Positions 30,775 through 40,979 of a DNA stretch of 64,000 nt are shown here, piece by piece. The stretch covers positions 590,730 to 654,729 of the forward strand of contig VZQC01001662.1 of assembly GCA_009823505.1 (NCBI GenBank). Direction: 5' to 3'. The stretch's first letter is position 1. Each line of letters opens with the position of its first letter. A model generated the notes under the pieces. That model saw nothing but the letters and a program-made list of their open reading frames with translations, made no database searches and was not told where the DNA came from. The stretch comes from Rhizomys pruinosus. Taxonomy: Eukaryota; Chordata; Mammalia; Rodentia; Spalacidae. The translations under genes were made by a program, and so were the position numbers.

Positions 30775-30919
30775 CCTGTTTGGTGGCACACACCTTTAAT
30801 CCTAGCACTCGGGAGACAGAGGCAGGCTGATCTCTGTGAGTTCAAGGTCAGCCTGGTCTACAGAGTGAGTTCCAGGACAGCTGGGGCTACAGTGACACAC
30901 CCTGTCTCAAAAAGACCAG
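30775..30919 (+). mobile_element. B1 SINE
   Basis: TGGTGGCACACACCTTTAATC to CTCAAAAAGACC; first bases lost against the LTR. Confidence 0.88.
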
Positions 30920-30920
30920 G

Positions 30921-31141
30921 AGCTGAAGAAATGGCTCAGTGGTTAAGAGCACCGACAGCTCTTGCAGAGGACCCAGGTTCGATCCCAGCACCCACATGGC
31001 GGCTGAGAACCATCTTTAACTCCAGTTCCAGGAGTTCAGTGCCAGAATCCAATGCCCTCTTCTGACCTCTGCAGCATTGCACGACACAGGTGCACAAACC
31101 TGCATGCAGACAGTATATTTCATACACACAATAAATAAAAG
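30921..31141 (+). mobile_element. B2 SINE
   Basis: GGAGCTGAAGAAATGGCTCAG; 3' end with ACACACAATAAATAAAAG. Confidence 0.88.
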
Positions 31142-31189
31142 TTAGACAAAAAAATTCCAACACTAAAAGTTCGGTTCATTTAAAAGTCA

Positions 31190-31625
31190 GGTATTGTGGG
31201 CTCCTGAAAAAAATCCAAAACAATTTACATATTGTCTTCACAAGGGAAGAACATGCCACAAAGTAGCTCAGCGTTGGGGTCGAAAGGGCTTGGGCAGAAT
31301 CACTTCTTTGGCTCTGTCTCACAGGGCTCAAGCCAGCTCCACTCCACCCCTGCTACTGCTCTTGGTCACCCCATTGTTCTGCCATCTCCGTACGCTGGGG
31401 TCTCTACCGAAACTGAAGCTCTTCTGGCTTCTTGGGGTGCAAAGCCTCAGAGGACCACCCAGGAGACATACAGGTTGCAAGTTCTGCTACAGTTTGATGT
31501 GCAGCCTTGGCCAGCACTGTATCACAGCTGTGTGCTGACCCTGAGGAAACAGTTCCAGGAGATCTCACCTTGATGCTGGCTACTCAGCTTTTTTCAGCCC
31601 CAGCTACCCAGTTTCAGGGTCCCAT
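31190..31625. other. Unclassified GC-balanced sequence
   Basis: Two overlapping ~114-codon open frames (31194-31538, 31232-31573) without recognisable domains or codon signature. Perhaps an old retroelement; no gene is called. Confidence 0.3.
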
Positions 31626-31640
31626 TAAAACACCAAGGGA

Positions 31641-31754
31641 AGCCGGGCGAGGTGGCACACGCCTTTAATCCTAGCACTTGGGAGGCAGAGGCAGGTGGAT
31701 CTTTGTGAGTTCAAGGCCAGCCTGGTCTACAGGGAGACCCTGTCTCGAAAAGAC

Positions 31755-31787
<33 letters not shown>
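31641..31787 (+). mobile_element. B1 SINE with long A-tail
   Basis: Internally deleted (GGTCTACAGGGAGACC), A-run of about 32. ACACCAAGGGA duplicated at 31630 and 31788. Confidence 0.93.
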
Positions 31788-31789
<2 letters not shown>

Positions 31790-31800
31790 ACCAAGGGGAT

Positions 31801-31925
31801 GCCGGGCATGGTGGCGCACACCTTTAATTCTAGCACTCTCTGTGCGTTCAAGGCCAGCCTGATCTACAAAGTGAGCTCCAAGCCAGCTGGGACTAACGGG
31901 AGACTGTCTCAAAAGAACCCAAAGA
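31801..31925 (+). mobile_element. B1 SINE
   Basis: GCCGGGCATGGTGGCGCACAC; lacks the GGGAGGCAGAGGCAGG block. Confidence 0.88.
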
Positions 31926-32009
31926 AACAAAAAAACCATAGGCTTCACTTCCAAACATGCCTAATTCTACCCAAACAGCCCTTGATAGTCTTTGCTTCCC
32001 TTCAAAGCC

Positions 32010-32575
32010 TCACAAGCTTTTAATTGCTGTGATAAAACTCACCAAACCAGCCTAGGGAGGAAAGGGTTTATTTGGCTTACAGCTCAGTCCATCATCAAGG
32101 GAAAGCAAGGCAGGAACTCTGGGCCGGAGCTGAAGCACAGAGCACGGAGGAATGCTTCTAGCTGGCTTGCTCCCAGTCCTCAAGTCGGCTTTCTTATTTT
32201 ATTTGCCCATATATAAGTGTCCTTTTGTCATAATGCCTGCAGAGGTCAGAAGAGAGTGTTGGGTCCCCTAGAACTAGAGTTGATTGTTAGCACCATGTGG
32301 GTGGTGGGAACCAAACCCAGGTTCTCTTGCAAGAGCACTGTTTAGTGCTCGTAACCACTGAGCCCCAATCCTGCTTTCTTAACCCAGGACCACCTATCCA
32401 GGGGTGGCACCCCCACAGTAGGCTGCTGGGCCCTTCCACATCACTCAACAATTGAGAAAATACCCCACAGACATGGTCACTTGCCAATCCAGTGGAGGAA
32501 ATATTTCAATTAAGGTTCCCTCCCCAGTTATGTCAAGTTGTCTGCTGGCTGAAGCTGTCTAGCATAATGCTCCTG
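32010..32575 (-). repeat. hAT-like rodent repeat (URR1-type), split by a B2-like SINE
   Basis: Halves 32010-32190 (GGAAAGGGTTTATTTGGC) and 32375-32575 (CATCACTCAACAATTGAG, TTATGTCAAGTTGTC) around an old antisense B2-like element, 32195-32372. Confidence 0.55.
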
Positions 32576-32603
32576 TAAGTGATGGCAGTTAAACTCATAC
32601 ACA

Positions 32604-32644
32604 CATACATCATACATACATACATACATACATACATACATACT
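32604..32644. repeat. (CATA)n microsatellite
   Basis: About nine CATA units. Confidence 0.93.
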
Positions 32645-32659
32645 ACCATAGAGTCCTCA

Positions 32660-32895
32660 GTCTCATAACACTATGGCTACTGTCAAAAGAACTAGAAAAT
32701 AACACTTTGCTGAGGTTGGAGAGAAAATGGAATCCTTACTGTTGAGAATGGGAATGCTATGGCTACTGTAGAATATAGAATTATGTCTCCTGAAAACATT
32801 AAAAATAGAATCCACATGATGAAATAATTCCTAAGTATATACCCCCCATATTGCATGTTTTAGAGAAGTCTGCTAACCTGTGGTCATAGCAATAT
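32660..32895 (+). mobile_element. L1 ORF2 3' fragment
   Basis: Sense text typical of the end of L1 ORF2: CTGTTGAGAATGGGAATGC, ACATTAAAAATAGAATC, TTCCTAAGTATATACC. Confidence 0.6.
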
Positions 32896-32914
32896 TAATA
32901 AATACACAGATTAG

Positions 32915-33081
32915 CTGGGCATGGTGACACATGCCTTTAATCCTACCACTTGGGAGGCAGAGGCAGGCGGATCTCTGTGAGTTCAAGGCCAGCCTGGTCT
33001 ACAGAGCAAGTTCCAGGACAGCCATAGTTCTAGAGAGACCCTGTCTCAAAAAGACCAAAAAAAAAAAAAGATAAATAAAAA
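32915..33081 (+). mobile_element. B1 SINE
   Basis: Perfect 16-bp target-site duplication TAAATACACAGATTAG (32899-32914, 33082-33097). Confidence 0.94.
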
Positions 33082-33114
33082 TAAATACACAGATTAGTAA
33101 AACGTGGCATAAAT

Positions 33115-33742
33115 GCTGGGGAGGCAGAGGCAGGCAGACCCCCGGGAGTTGCTGGCCAGCCGATAACCTACTTGGTGGGTGAGCGCCAAGCCAGTGGGAG
33201 ACCCTGGCTTAAAGGTAAATTTAAAAATGCTGGGTGTGGTGCCTTTAATCCCAGCACCGAGGGAATGGGGGAGCAGGGGTACAGTTAGGTAGATCTCTGT
33301 GCGTTCAAGGCCAGCCAGGGCTACATGGACACCCTGTTTCCCAAAAAACCCAGAAACCCAGGCTTGCTGACACACAACTTTAATTCCTGCATTTGGGAGG
33401 CAGAGGTAGGAGGCTGTATGAATTCAAGGGCAGCCCAGTCTACATAGAGTTCCAGACCAGCTGAGGCTACAGGAAGACTTGTCTCAAAAAGAAAACAAAA
33501 CAAAATGGGGGGGGGGGCATGTAATTCTAGCACATTGAGGCAGAAGGATCTTAAGTTCAAGGTAGCTAGCCTGGGCTACGTGATGAGACACTGTCTCAAA
33601 GCAAAACAAGCTTGGCCTTGTGGAGCAGGCCTGTAATTCCAGCTAATTTGGAAGCTGAGGTAGGAGAACTGCAAGTTTAAAGCCTGCCTGAGCTACAGAG
33701 TGAGTTTAAGGCCTGCCTGCCCACAGGCTATCTCAAAATAAT
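33115..33742 (+). mobile_element. Row of old B1-like SINEs
   Basis: Five diverged sense copies: 33115-33222 (B4/RSINE1-like), 33228-33353, 33360-33504, 33508-33606 (after a G10 run) and 33610-33742, with almost no spacing. Confidence 0.7.
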
Positions 33743-33743
33743 G

Positions 33744-33910
33744 AGGGCTGGGGGTGGAACTCAGTGATCTGGCACTAGTTTAGCAAATGTGAGGCTCTGG
33801 GTTCAGTCCTTAATCCAGTTCCAGGGGACTCCGACACCCTCTTCTGACCTTCGAGGGCATTGCATGACACACATAGGCAGGCAATACCGTCATACATGTA
33901 AAATAAAAAC
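33744..33910 (+). mobile_element. ID-like SINE fused to a B2 3' part
   Basis: 33744-33809 is ID-like (GGCTGGGGGTGGAACTCAGTG). 33812-33910 is the B2 tail half (ATCCAGTTCCAGGGGACTCC). Confidence 0.6.
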
Positions 33911-33912
33911 AA

Positions 33913-34055
33913 GGCCTGGGCATGGTGGTGCACTCGTTTAATTCCAGGACTCGGGAGGCAGAGCAGGCCTACCTCTGGGAGTTCAAGGCCAGCCTGGTCT
34001 ATAAAGCAAATTCTGGACAGGTGGGGCTTCAGGGAGATCCTGTCTCAAATTACAT
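33913..34055 (+). mobile_element. B1 SINE
   Basis: GGCCTGGGCATGGTGGTGC to CTCAAATTACATAC. Confidence 0.85.
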
Positions 34056-34104
34056 ACAAACAAAAAAAGATATTTTTTTCAAAAAGAACAAAAAGTATGT
34101 AAAA

Positions 34105-34301
34105 GATAAAATTTTTATATCATGTGAATGTTTTATGCAAATGTATATAAGCAGCCTCACCAAAGTCAGAAGATGGTGTTAGATCCCCTGGAACTGGAAT
34201 TCCCAGAGATGTTTTAGCCTCTGGGTAGGTGTTAGCAACCAAACCTGTGTCCCTGCAAGAGCAGCCAGTGCTCTTAACTGCTGAGCCATCTTTCCAGCCC
34301 T
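34105..34301 (-). mobile_element. Old B2-like SINE
   Basis: Antisense; ends CTGAGCCATCTTTCCAGCCC. Confidence 0.72.
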
Positions 34302-34387
34302 TTTGGATCCTAAAGGGGCCCCCAACATTTTGTGTTTCTGTGATTGTCCCTTGTAGGAGATTTACCAGGATCCCATGGTAAAAGTTG

Positions 34388-34527
34388 GAGGAAACACTTT
34401 TTATCCCAGCACTCTTGAGGCACAGGTAGATGGATCTTTATGAGATTGAGGCCAGCCTGGTACACAGTGAGTTCCAGGCCCACCTGGGGCTATCTAGAGA
34501 CCAGACACTGTCTCAAACACACACAGA
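34388..34527 (+). mobile_element. Old B1 SINE
   Basis: TTTTTATCCCAGCACTCTTG to CTCAAACACACAC. Confidence 0.75.
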
Positions 34528-34529
34528 AA

Positions 34530-35275
34530 AGTTACCACTTAGGCCTGTCAATCACTTGGACAGGAAAATACCCCTTAGGAAGCTGTCTATTCCAGAAACT
34601 TCTAGAAATATGATACAGATCAAGACATGTTAAAAGAGAGGGAGAATTAACTATTTCCTTAATGACCAATATACTCCAGGAGCCCTTCACTCCTTAGCCT
34701 GCTCTACTCAGGAAGCCTAACTCTCTTTTTCTTCTCTCTTCCTTTTTCAGATACTGAGCCTACTGGCTCAGACAATCTGAGCAGTCTCACTCTATCTGAA
34801 GGACCACACCTACATACGGCTGTTCCCAGATGTCCATTGCTGGGCCCATCTGCTTTCTTAACTTCGAACTCAAAAAGCCTGACTTTCGTTCTCTTTACCC
34901 ATCTCCTTCCTCCAGAAGCCTGCCTGCCCCACTGCCTTTTCTCTCTAAATACAATAAAATTATCCTCCAGTTTCCTTCTGAATCCATGTTTCAATTATTT
35001 TATCTGCAAGGCAAAGAATCTGTAAAAGGGACCCTGAGACCCCCAGTGACAGCACTAGCACTTCCACACAGGAGGCTTACTGACGCCAGGCTCTGCCTGT
35101 TGGCTGTGTGCCAGCTTGGCCCTGGGGTAACCCTGCTGACTTCAAGCAGTGGGGTAGAGCCACCCCTTTCCAATGGAGTCTGAACCCCAGCCTTGGGGAG
35201 TGCTGCCCTTCCAGGGGTGTTTTCTTCTCACCTTTCTGGTATTTTTAGATGTATCCACATCCACCCTTTCCCCCC
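34530..35275. other. Unclassified sequence with C/T-rich stretch
   Basis: 34690-35000 is pyrimidine-rich with ATACAATAAAATTA at about 34949, reminiscent of an LTR poly(A) region. No gene is recognised. Confidence 0.3.
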
Positions 35276-35442
35276 TGCTAGGGATGGAACCCAGGGGCGT
35301 GGGCATGATAGACAAGGACCAAACCACTGACTGACATCTCTAGCAATCCCCACCCCCCACTTAAACTTCCTTTAGACAAGGTTTCAGGGCTTTTCTGTGT
35401 GCCAAGTGCTGGGATTAAAAGCGTGCGCCACCACGTCCAGCT
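35276..35442 (-). mobile_element. Antisense ID-like piece and shortened B1 (B4-like)
   Basis: 35276-35350 reads as reversed ID (GGGATGGAACCCAGGGGC). 35372-35442 is a B1 with its middle missing (ends GCGTGCGCCACCACGTCC). 35450-35740 is unrecognised. Confidence 0.5.
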
Positions 35443-35742
35443 AAAACTTGCCTGTTTTGATTACTATGTAGACCCAGGAAGGAGGGCATGAACCCGTAGT
35501 CCCAGCTACTTAGGAACTGACAATGCTTAAGTCTATATGACCATATCAGTGCACGCATGGTTAACAGTACTGATTCAATGAGGCAGCCTCATTCTGTAGG
35601 CAGCTAGTCTGGGTCACAGGCCCAAATGAATAAAAGTAAGTGCCTTGGTGAGATGGGGGAGAGTCTTAAACTGAAGGTGTCTGGCTAGGGCTTTAAATTA
35701 GGGGCCCTTGAAGACCCTCTGAGCAGACCCTGTTTCCACCAG

Positions 35743-35913
35743 CCAGGTGGAGCATCCAATGGAGGAACCCCACTCTCCAGGTGGAGCGTCCAGCGGAGGA
35801 ACCCCACTCTCCAGGTGGGGCGTCCAGCGGAGGAACCCCACTCTCCAGGTGGAGCGTCCAGCGGAGGAACCCCACTCCTCCAGGTGGAGCGTCCAGTGGA
35901 GGAATCCCACTCT
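35743..35913. repeat. 34-bp minisatellite, five units
   Basis: Units at 35743, 35777, 35811, 35845 (35 bp, one extra C) and 35880, each starting CCAGGTGGAGC and ending CCCACTCT. Units differ at only a few positions. Confidence 0.96.
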
Positions 35914-36007
35914 CCTTCTATCCTTTCAAGGTGATCTTTTTGTCACAGGACACCAGAAGTCTTCGAGCCTCTGACAGTTTCCAGGTGGAGTTTAAAAAGG
36001 CCTTTGT

Positions 36008-36222
36008 GGGGCTGGAGAGAAGGCTCAGCGGTTAAGAGCGCCATCTGCTCTCACAATGGACTGACTCCCAGCATCCACATGATGGCTGACAGCCATCTGT
36101 AACTCCAATCCCAGGGGATCTGATGCCTTCTTCTGAGGTCTTCTGGAATTCCATGGCACGGTGCAACCACCTACGGCAAGCAATATGCTACTATGCACCA
36201 AATTAAACAAAAATAATAAATA
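36008..36222 (+). mobile_element. B2 SINE
   Basis: Left flank AAAGGCCTTTGT (35996-36007) pairs with 36402-36413 beyond the next B1, so the B1 sits in this B2's tail. Confidence 0.88.
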
Positions 36223-36400
36223 GCCAGGCATGGTGGGACATGCCTTTGATTCTAGCACTTAGGAGGCAGAGGCAGGCAGATCTTTATGAGTTCAAGGCCA
36301 GCCTGGTCTACAGAGCAAGTTCCAGGACAGCTACAGGGAGACCCTGTCTTGAAAAGACCGAAAAATCAAAAAATAAAAAATAAATAAATAAATAAATTTT
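36223..36400 (+). mobile_element. B1 SINE in the B2 tail
   Basis: AGCCAGGCATGGTGGGACATG to CTTGAAAAGACC plus AAATA-rich tail. Confidence 0.9.
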
Positions 36401-36421
36401 TAAAGGCCTTTGTTGGGGAAA

Positions 36422-36652
36422 GGGGCTGGAGAGTTGGCCCAGTGGTTAGGAGCATTGGCTGCTCTTATAGAGGTCCTAGGTTTGGATCCCAGCACCCACA
36501 TGGCAGCTCACAGCCAGCTGTAATTCTAGTTCCGGGGGATCAGATGCCTCTTTCTGGCTTCCGTGGACACTGAATGCATGATACATGCAGGCAAAACATC
36601 CATACACATAGAACATCCACACACATGAAACATCCACACACATGAAAGGAAA
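36422..36652 (+). mobile_element. B2 SINE, older type
   Basis: Closer to the classic mouse form (GGTCCTAGGTTTGGATCCC). The 3' end has a CATCCACACACATGAAA block twice, with a related CATCCATACACAT just before. Confidence 0.82.
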
Positions 36653-36656
36653 TCTT

Positions 36657-36826
36657 TTTTTTTTCTTTTTCTTTTTCTTTTTGTCTTTTTGAGACAGGGT
36701 CTCACTGTAGCCCCAGCTGTCCTGGAACTCACTATGTAGACCAGGCTGGCCTTGAAGTCATAGAGATCTGCCTGCCTCTGCCTCCCAAGTGCTGGGATTA
36801 AAGGCATGCACCACCAGGCCCCGCTT
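36657..36826 (-). mobile_element. B1 SINE with (TTTTTC)n head
   Basis: Antisense; GAGACAGGGTCTCACTGTAG to GCATGCACCACCAGGCCCC. Confidence 0.92.
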
Positions 36827-37164
36827 AAAGAGAGTTCTTAGGGGGCTGGAGAGATGGCCTAATGGTTAAGAGCGCCAACTGCTCTTCCAGAGGACCCGGG
36901 TTTGATTCCCAGCACCCACATGGCATATGAGAACTATCTTTAACTCCAGTTCCAGGGGAATCCGACACCCTCTTCTGACCTCTGAGGCATTGCATGAGAC
37001 GAGTGCACAAACCTACATGCAAACTGTACATTCATACACATAAAAAAATAAAAATTTTTAAAAATTAAAAAGATGGTTCTTTGCCATGTGGGTGCTGGGA
37101 ATCGAACCCAGGTCCTCTGCAAGAGCAGTCGGTGCTCTTAACCACTGAGCCATCTCTCCAGCCC
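36827..37164 (-). mobile_element. B2 SINE pieces around a sense B2
   Basis: Antisense stubs 36827-36842 and 37068-37164 enclose a complete sense B2 at 36844-37060. Confidence 0.8.
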
Positions 37165-37189
37165 CTGTAAATCTTTTTTTAAAGCCCCC

Positions 37190-37365
37190 ATGGGTTGGCA
37201 GGATGGCACAGTTGATAAAGGTGCTTGCTACCAAACTTGACAACATGAGTTCAATCCCTGGGACCCACAAACCAACTCCAGCAGCTTGTCCTCTGACTTC
37301 CACACTTGCACCTTGATATATGCGTGCACGTGCGCATGCGGGCGCAGTAAAAAAAAAAAAAAAAG
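37190..37365 (+). mobile_element. B3 SINE
   Basis: AAAGGTGCTTGCTACCAAAC and GAGTTCAATCCCTGGGACCC; ends in an A-run. Confidence 0.78.
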
Positions 37366-37387
37366 GAAGATGTAACAAAAATTAAAG

Positions 37388-37597
37388 CCTTTTATTTATT
37401 TTTATATGTATAAGTGTTATGCCTGCATGTATGTAAGTGTATCCGTATTATGCATTGCACATGGAGGACAGAGGAGGGTGTCAGACCCCCTGGGGCAGGA
37501 GTCACAGATGGCTTTACCTGATGTGGGTGCTGAGATTCACACCTGGTCCTCTGCAAAGCAGCTGGTATTCTTAGCTGCTGAGCCATCTCCCCTTAAG
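37388..37597 (-). mobile_element. Old B2-like SINE
   Basis: Antisense; ATTATGCATTGCACATGGAG, ending GAGCCATCTCCCC. Confidence 0.75.
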
Positions 37598-37599
37598 GC

Positions 37600-37821
37600 T
37601 TTTTTTTTAACACTTTATTATTTTTTATGTGTATGAGTGTACTGTCTGCATGTAGGTTGGTGCACCCGTGTCATGCAATGCCTCAGAGGTCAGAAGAGGG
37701 TGTCGGATTCCCCTGGAACTGGAGTTAAAGACGGTTCTTAGCCTCCATGTGGGTGCTGGAGAACCCGGGTCCTCTGCAAGAGCAGTCAGTGCTCTTAACT
37801 GCTGAGCCATCTTTCCAGCCC
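37600..37821 (-). mobile_element. B2 SINE
   Basis: Complete antisense copy, no 17-bp duplication. Confidence 0.92.
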
Positions 37822-37989
37822 TTCAGTCTTTTTTTAAGGGCCAACAATCTATCATTCCAGTATTCTAGAAGGTTTTCCAGCCAAAACTCTACCTCCTACA
37901 GCTCCCATAAGAAACAAGTAGTGCAGCGGAGCCCCTTCCCTGCAGATAGATGGCAGCAGCAGCCCAACTTCCCGCTCCAGGAGCCAAGT

Positions 37990-38365
37990 GTGATGATTAA
38001 TTTTCATTGTGCATTCAAGAGCATTCAGAGTCACCTGGGAAGGGAGTCACAATGAGAGATTGTCCAGATTAGGTTCCCCTGTGGACATGTCTGTGGGAGA
38101 CCTGCCCACTGTGCATGGCACCATTCATTGGGCAGGGGATCTTCAATATAAGAGCAAAAAAGCAAGCTGGGTGCCAGCAGGCAGACAGGAATTCCTGCCT
38201 GGTGCTGTGGGGTGATGTGACTAGCTGTGTCAAGCCCTCTGCCATTGTTACTTCCCTGCCAGGACTGAAGGTAACCTGGAATTGTGAGCCAAACAGACCC
38301 GCCTTCTCTTACATTCCTTTTGGCAGGGTATATTTTATCACAGCAACAGGAAAGGAAACTTAAGA
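37990..38365 (+). repeat. hAT-like rodent repeat (URR1-type)
   Basis: Shares order with 49920-50325: CCCACTGTGCATGGCACC, GCCAGGACTGAAGG, TATTTTATCACAGCAACAGG. Diverged. Confidence 0.5.
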
Positions 38366-38456
38366 CGCCAGGTTAGCCCTCCTCTGTAGACCTCCTCGGT
38401 GCTCCTGGCACCAGCTGCCCCCTCAGCAGCACTTCTCCCCTTTGACCTACCTCTTT

Positions 38457-38458
<2 letters not shown>

Positions 38459-38489
<31 letters not shown>

Positions 38490-38634
38490 GTCTTTTTGAG
38501 ACAGGGTCTCCCTGTAGGCCCAGCCAACCTGGAACTCACTCTGTAGACCAGGCTGGCCTTGAACTCACAAAGATCCACCTGCCTCTGCCTCCCGAATGCT
38601 AGGATTAAAGGCGTGCGCCACCACGCCCAGCTGG
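38459..38634 (-). mobile_element. B1 SINE with T-run of about 29
   Basis: Perfect 13-bp target-site duplication CCTACCTCTTTTC (38446-38458, 38635-38647). Likely recent. Confidence 0.95.
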
Positions 38635-38700
38635 CCTACCTCTTTTCAAATGACATCCTCTTACATTAAATAAATACACTTTATTTTTAATATTATTATT

Positions 38701-38844
38701 TTAGTCTTTTTGAGACTGGGTCTCCCATATACCCCAGCTGGCCTGGAACTCACTAAGTAGACCAGGCTGGCCTCAATCTCAGACATCTCCTTTCCTCTGC
38801 CTCCTGAGTGCTGGGATTAAAAGGATGCATCACCACACCCAGTC
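38701..38844 (-). mobile_element. B1 SINE
   Basis: Antisense; GAGACTGGGTCTCCCATATAC to GATGCATCACCACACCC. Confidence 0.85.
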
Positions 38845-38849
38845 TTTTT

Positions 38850-38901
38850 ATTATTTATTTATTTATTTATTTATCTATCTATTTATTTATTTATTTATTT
38901 A
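38850..38901. repeat. (TTTA)n microsatellite with ATCT units
   Basis: About 12 tetramers, two of them ATCT. Confidence 0.92.
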
Positions 38902-39597
38902 AGTCCGGTTTATTTTAGGCATAACAGCTGGCCTACCTGTGTCAGGATTAGGATGACCAACCTTACGATGTCCCCAGAATGACAGTTTTGTACCCAGGCA
39001 CACAAGAAAGTGAGTTTACAAGGAGGTGGTGGCAAGGAGATGAGGGACTGGGGCATAGGTGGATCTCTGGCTGGTATCAGTAGATAAACTGAGGCTTGTG
39101 GCCAGTATCAGTAAGAGCCTGATCGCAGCAACTTTCTTGGAACTTCTACCTCAGTTGGCTTCCTGGAAAATCCCCAACTGAGATGGGCTACAACCTTACA
39201 TTCCACCCTTTTGTGTCATAGGGATAGGGGGCACATTTTTTGTTCTAGTTGCTTTGAGCTGATGGGGGATGATGAACAGGGGGTTAATTACACAAGAGGG
39301 TGGGATGCTTTATACCTGGGTGTCACCGTTGTCAATAGGGCTGTGTTCGTATTTGTCTTTGGACGAAGTCAAATCCACGGTGGTGCAGAGCCTATACCTG
39401 GCAGCCAGTCTGATCAGAATCTGTCCATGCCAGAGTCTTGACCCTCAGCCAGGTTTATGGCACCAGCTGTTAGGTTCATTTTGAGGGGAGACTCAGCACC
39501 CAGAGAGGAGGAAAACATCAGTACTTTGATGAAAATGAAGTTGGGTTTATTTCAGGCATGGCGACTAGCCTGTGTCAGGAGTAGGATAACCAGCTTT
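38901..39597 (-). repeat. Block bounded by a ~60-bp direct repeat; possible LTR remnants
   Basis: 38901-38963 and 39538-39597 align (GGTTTATTT-AGGCAT, CTGTGTCAGGA-TAGGAT). Each copy carries a reversed AATAAA. The interior is unrecognised. Confidence 0.4.
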
Positions 39598-39805
39598 ATT
39601 TTTATTTTTATGTGTATGAGTGTATCCTGCCTGTATGAAGTGTCCCCGTGTCATGCAATGCCAGAAGAGGTCAGAAGAGGGCATCAGATCCCATGAAACT
39701 GGAGTTACAGATGGTTGTTAGCTGCCATGTTGGTGCTGGGAACTGAACCCAGTCCTCTGCAAGAGCAGCCAGTGCTCTTAACTGCAGAGCCATCTCTCCA
39801 GTCCT
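39597..39805 (-). mobile_element. Old B2-like SINE
   Basis: Antisense; TATGTGTATGAGTGTATCCTG to GAGCCATCTCTCCAGTCC, inserted at the right direct repeat. Confidence 0.78.
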
Positions 39806-39809
39806 ATCT

Positions 39810-39977
39810 CTTAAATTTTTTATCACATGTATTTATTTGGGAGCAAGTTTTGTCTGTGTCACAAAGCACTTGTGGAGGTCAGAGGACAGCTTGGTTTTCT
39901 CCTCTACCTCGTGGGTCCTAGGGTAGGGATGGAATTAGGGTCTTCGGGAGTGGTGGCTGAGCCGTCCCACCAGTCCC
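39810..39977 (-). mobile_element. B3-like SINE
   Basis: Antisense; CACTTGTGGAGGTCAGAGGAC and GGCTGAGCCGTCCCACCAG. Confidence 0.65.
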
Positions 39978-40114
39978 TGACCTCTTCATGTCAACTTCCC
40001 GCCAGTACCTTCTGTTCCCACATTGCCTGTCCTGGTTCTCTGACTGGGTAATTTTCTTTCTCCCAAGAGAGCATGATTACTGCTTGGCTTACAGTGTTGA
40101 ACTTAATGGAAGGG

Positions 40115-40115
40115 A

Positions 40116-40169
<54 letters not shown>
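40115..40169. repeat. (CT)n microsatellite
   Basis: About 26 CT units with one TTT interruption. 40170-40700 beyond it holds only a T-run and an AT-rich stretch I cannot name. Confidence 0.94.
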
Positions 40170-40170
<1 letters not shown>

Positions 40171-40714
40171 AACACAGAGTTAGAGAGTTAGAGGAAGGAC
40201 AGCAAGTTTCCTTGGGGACCTGGCTCATTGTCACAGTCCCTCTGGCTGGATCCTGGAAAATGGTTAGGAGAGAAAAGAATACACTCTCACCAGCCTGTCT
40301 GGGAGAAAACGCCCCTAGAACAGGTTTCCCCCTATGAATTTTCTTTTCTTTTTTTTTTTTTTTTTTTTAATTAAATCTTTATTTTTTTTATTGATGATTT
40401 GTATATTTCATACATCATTTTCCAAATTCAGTTCAGGCATAATTTCCCTTTCCATTCACCTCCCACCCCACCCCACCCCCACCCACACCATCCTTGGTAT
40501 TCTGTCGCATAATGGTCCTGCTTTCTTCTCAGTTTTGTTTTTCGTTCGATTTTTTGAGCAAGTAAGGTGATATATTATAATGCATGACAACATCTTCATG
40601 TAAAAAACCCAGTTGTTCAAGGAGTTGGATGCCCAAACCCATACAGCCGCATGGGTCCCGCCATCAGACAGCCCGGGGGGGGGGGCGATGGGGGGCTGTG
40701 TAATGTTCAATCAA

Positions 40715-40979
40715 GTTGATCAAATGAGTGTCCAGACTACATTGCTGTAGTTTCACCATTCACCCCAATCGCAGCCCTTACATTGTACCACGCCCCCTCT
40801 TCCGCAGATTGTTCCCTAGGCTTAGAAAAGGGGCACAGGTGGATGAGAAGCAAAACAGTCTACTTTCTCTGGAGCTGTTGTCTTGGACTCTGGTCAATTC
40901 TGGCTGTTTCCTTTCATGGGCTGACAGTTTGTCCAGGAATAACCTTTCGATCCTACTAATGAAGCACAAGCAATTAGAT
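40715..40979 (-). mobile_element. ERV internal fragment, shared with 61676-61938
   Basis: 265 bases with clear collinear similarity to the retroviral element at the right edge (CTTTCTCTGGAG, AAGCACAAGCAATTAGAT). Orientation is assigned from that element. Confidence 0.7.

Noticed and set aside
31194..31573. Two overlapping ~114-codon frames as a small gene
   Set aside because: No start context, splice or domain evidence; lies between SINEs.
35743..35913. CRISPR-like array
   Set aside because: Repeats are back-to-back without unique spacers, in a rodent nuclear genome; it is a minisatellite.
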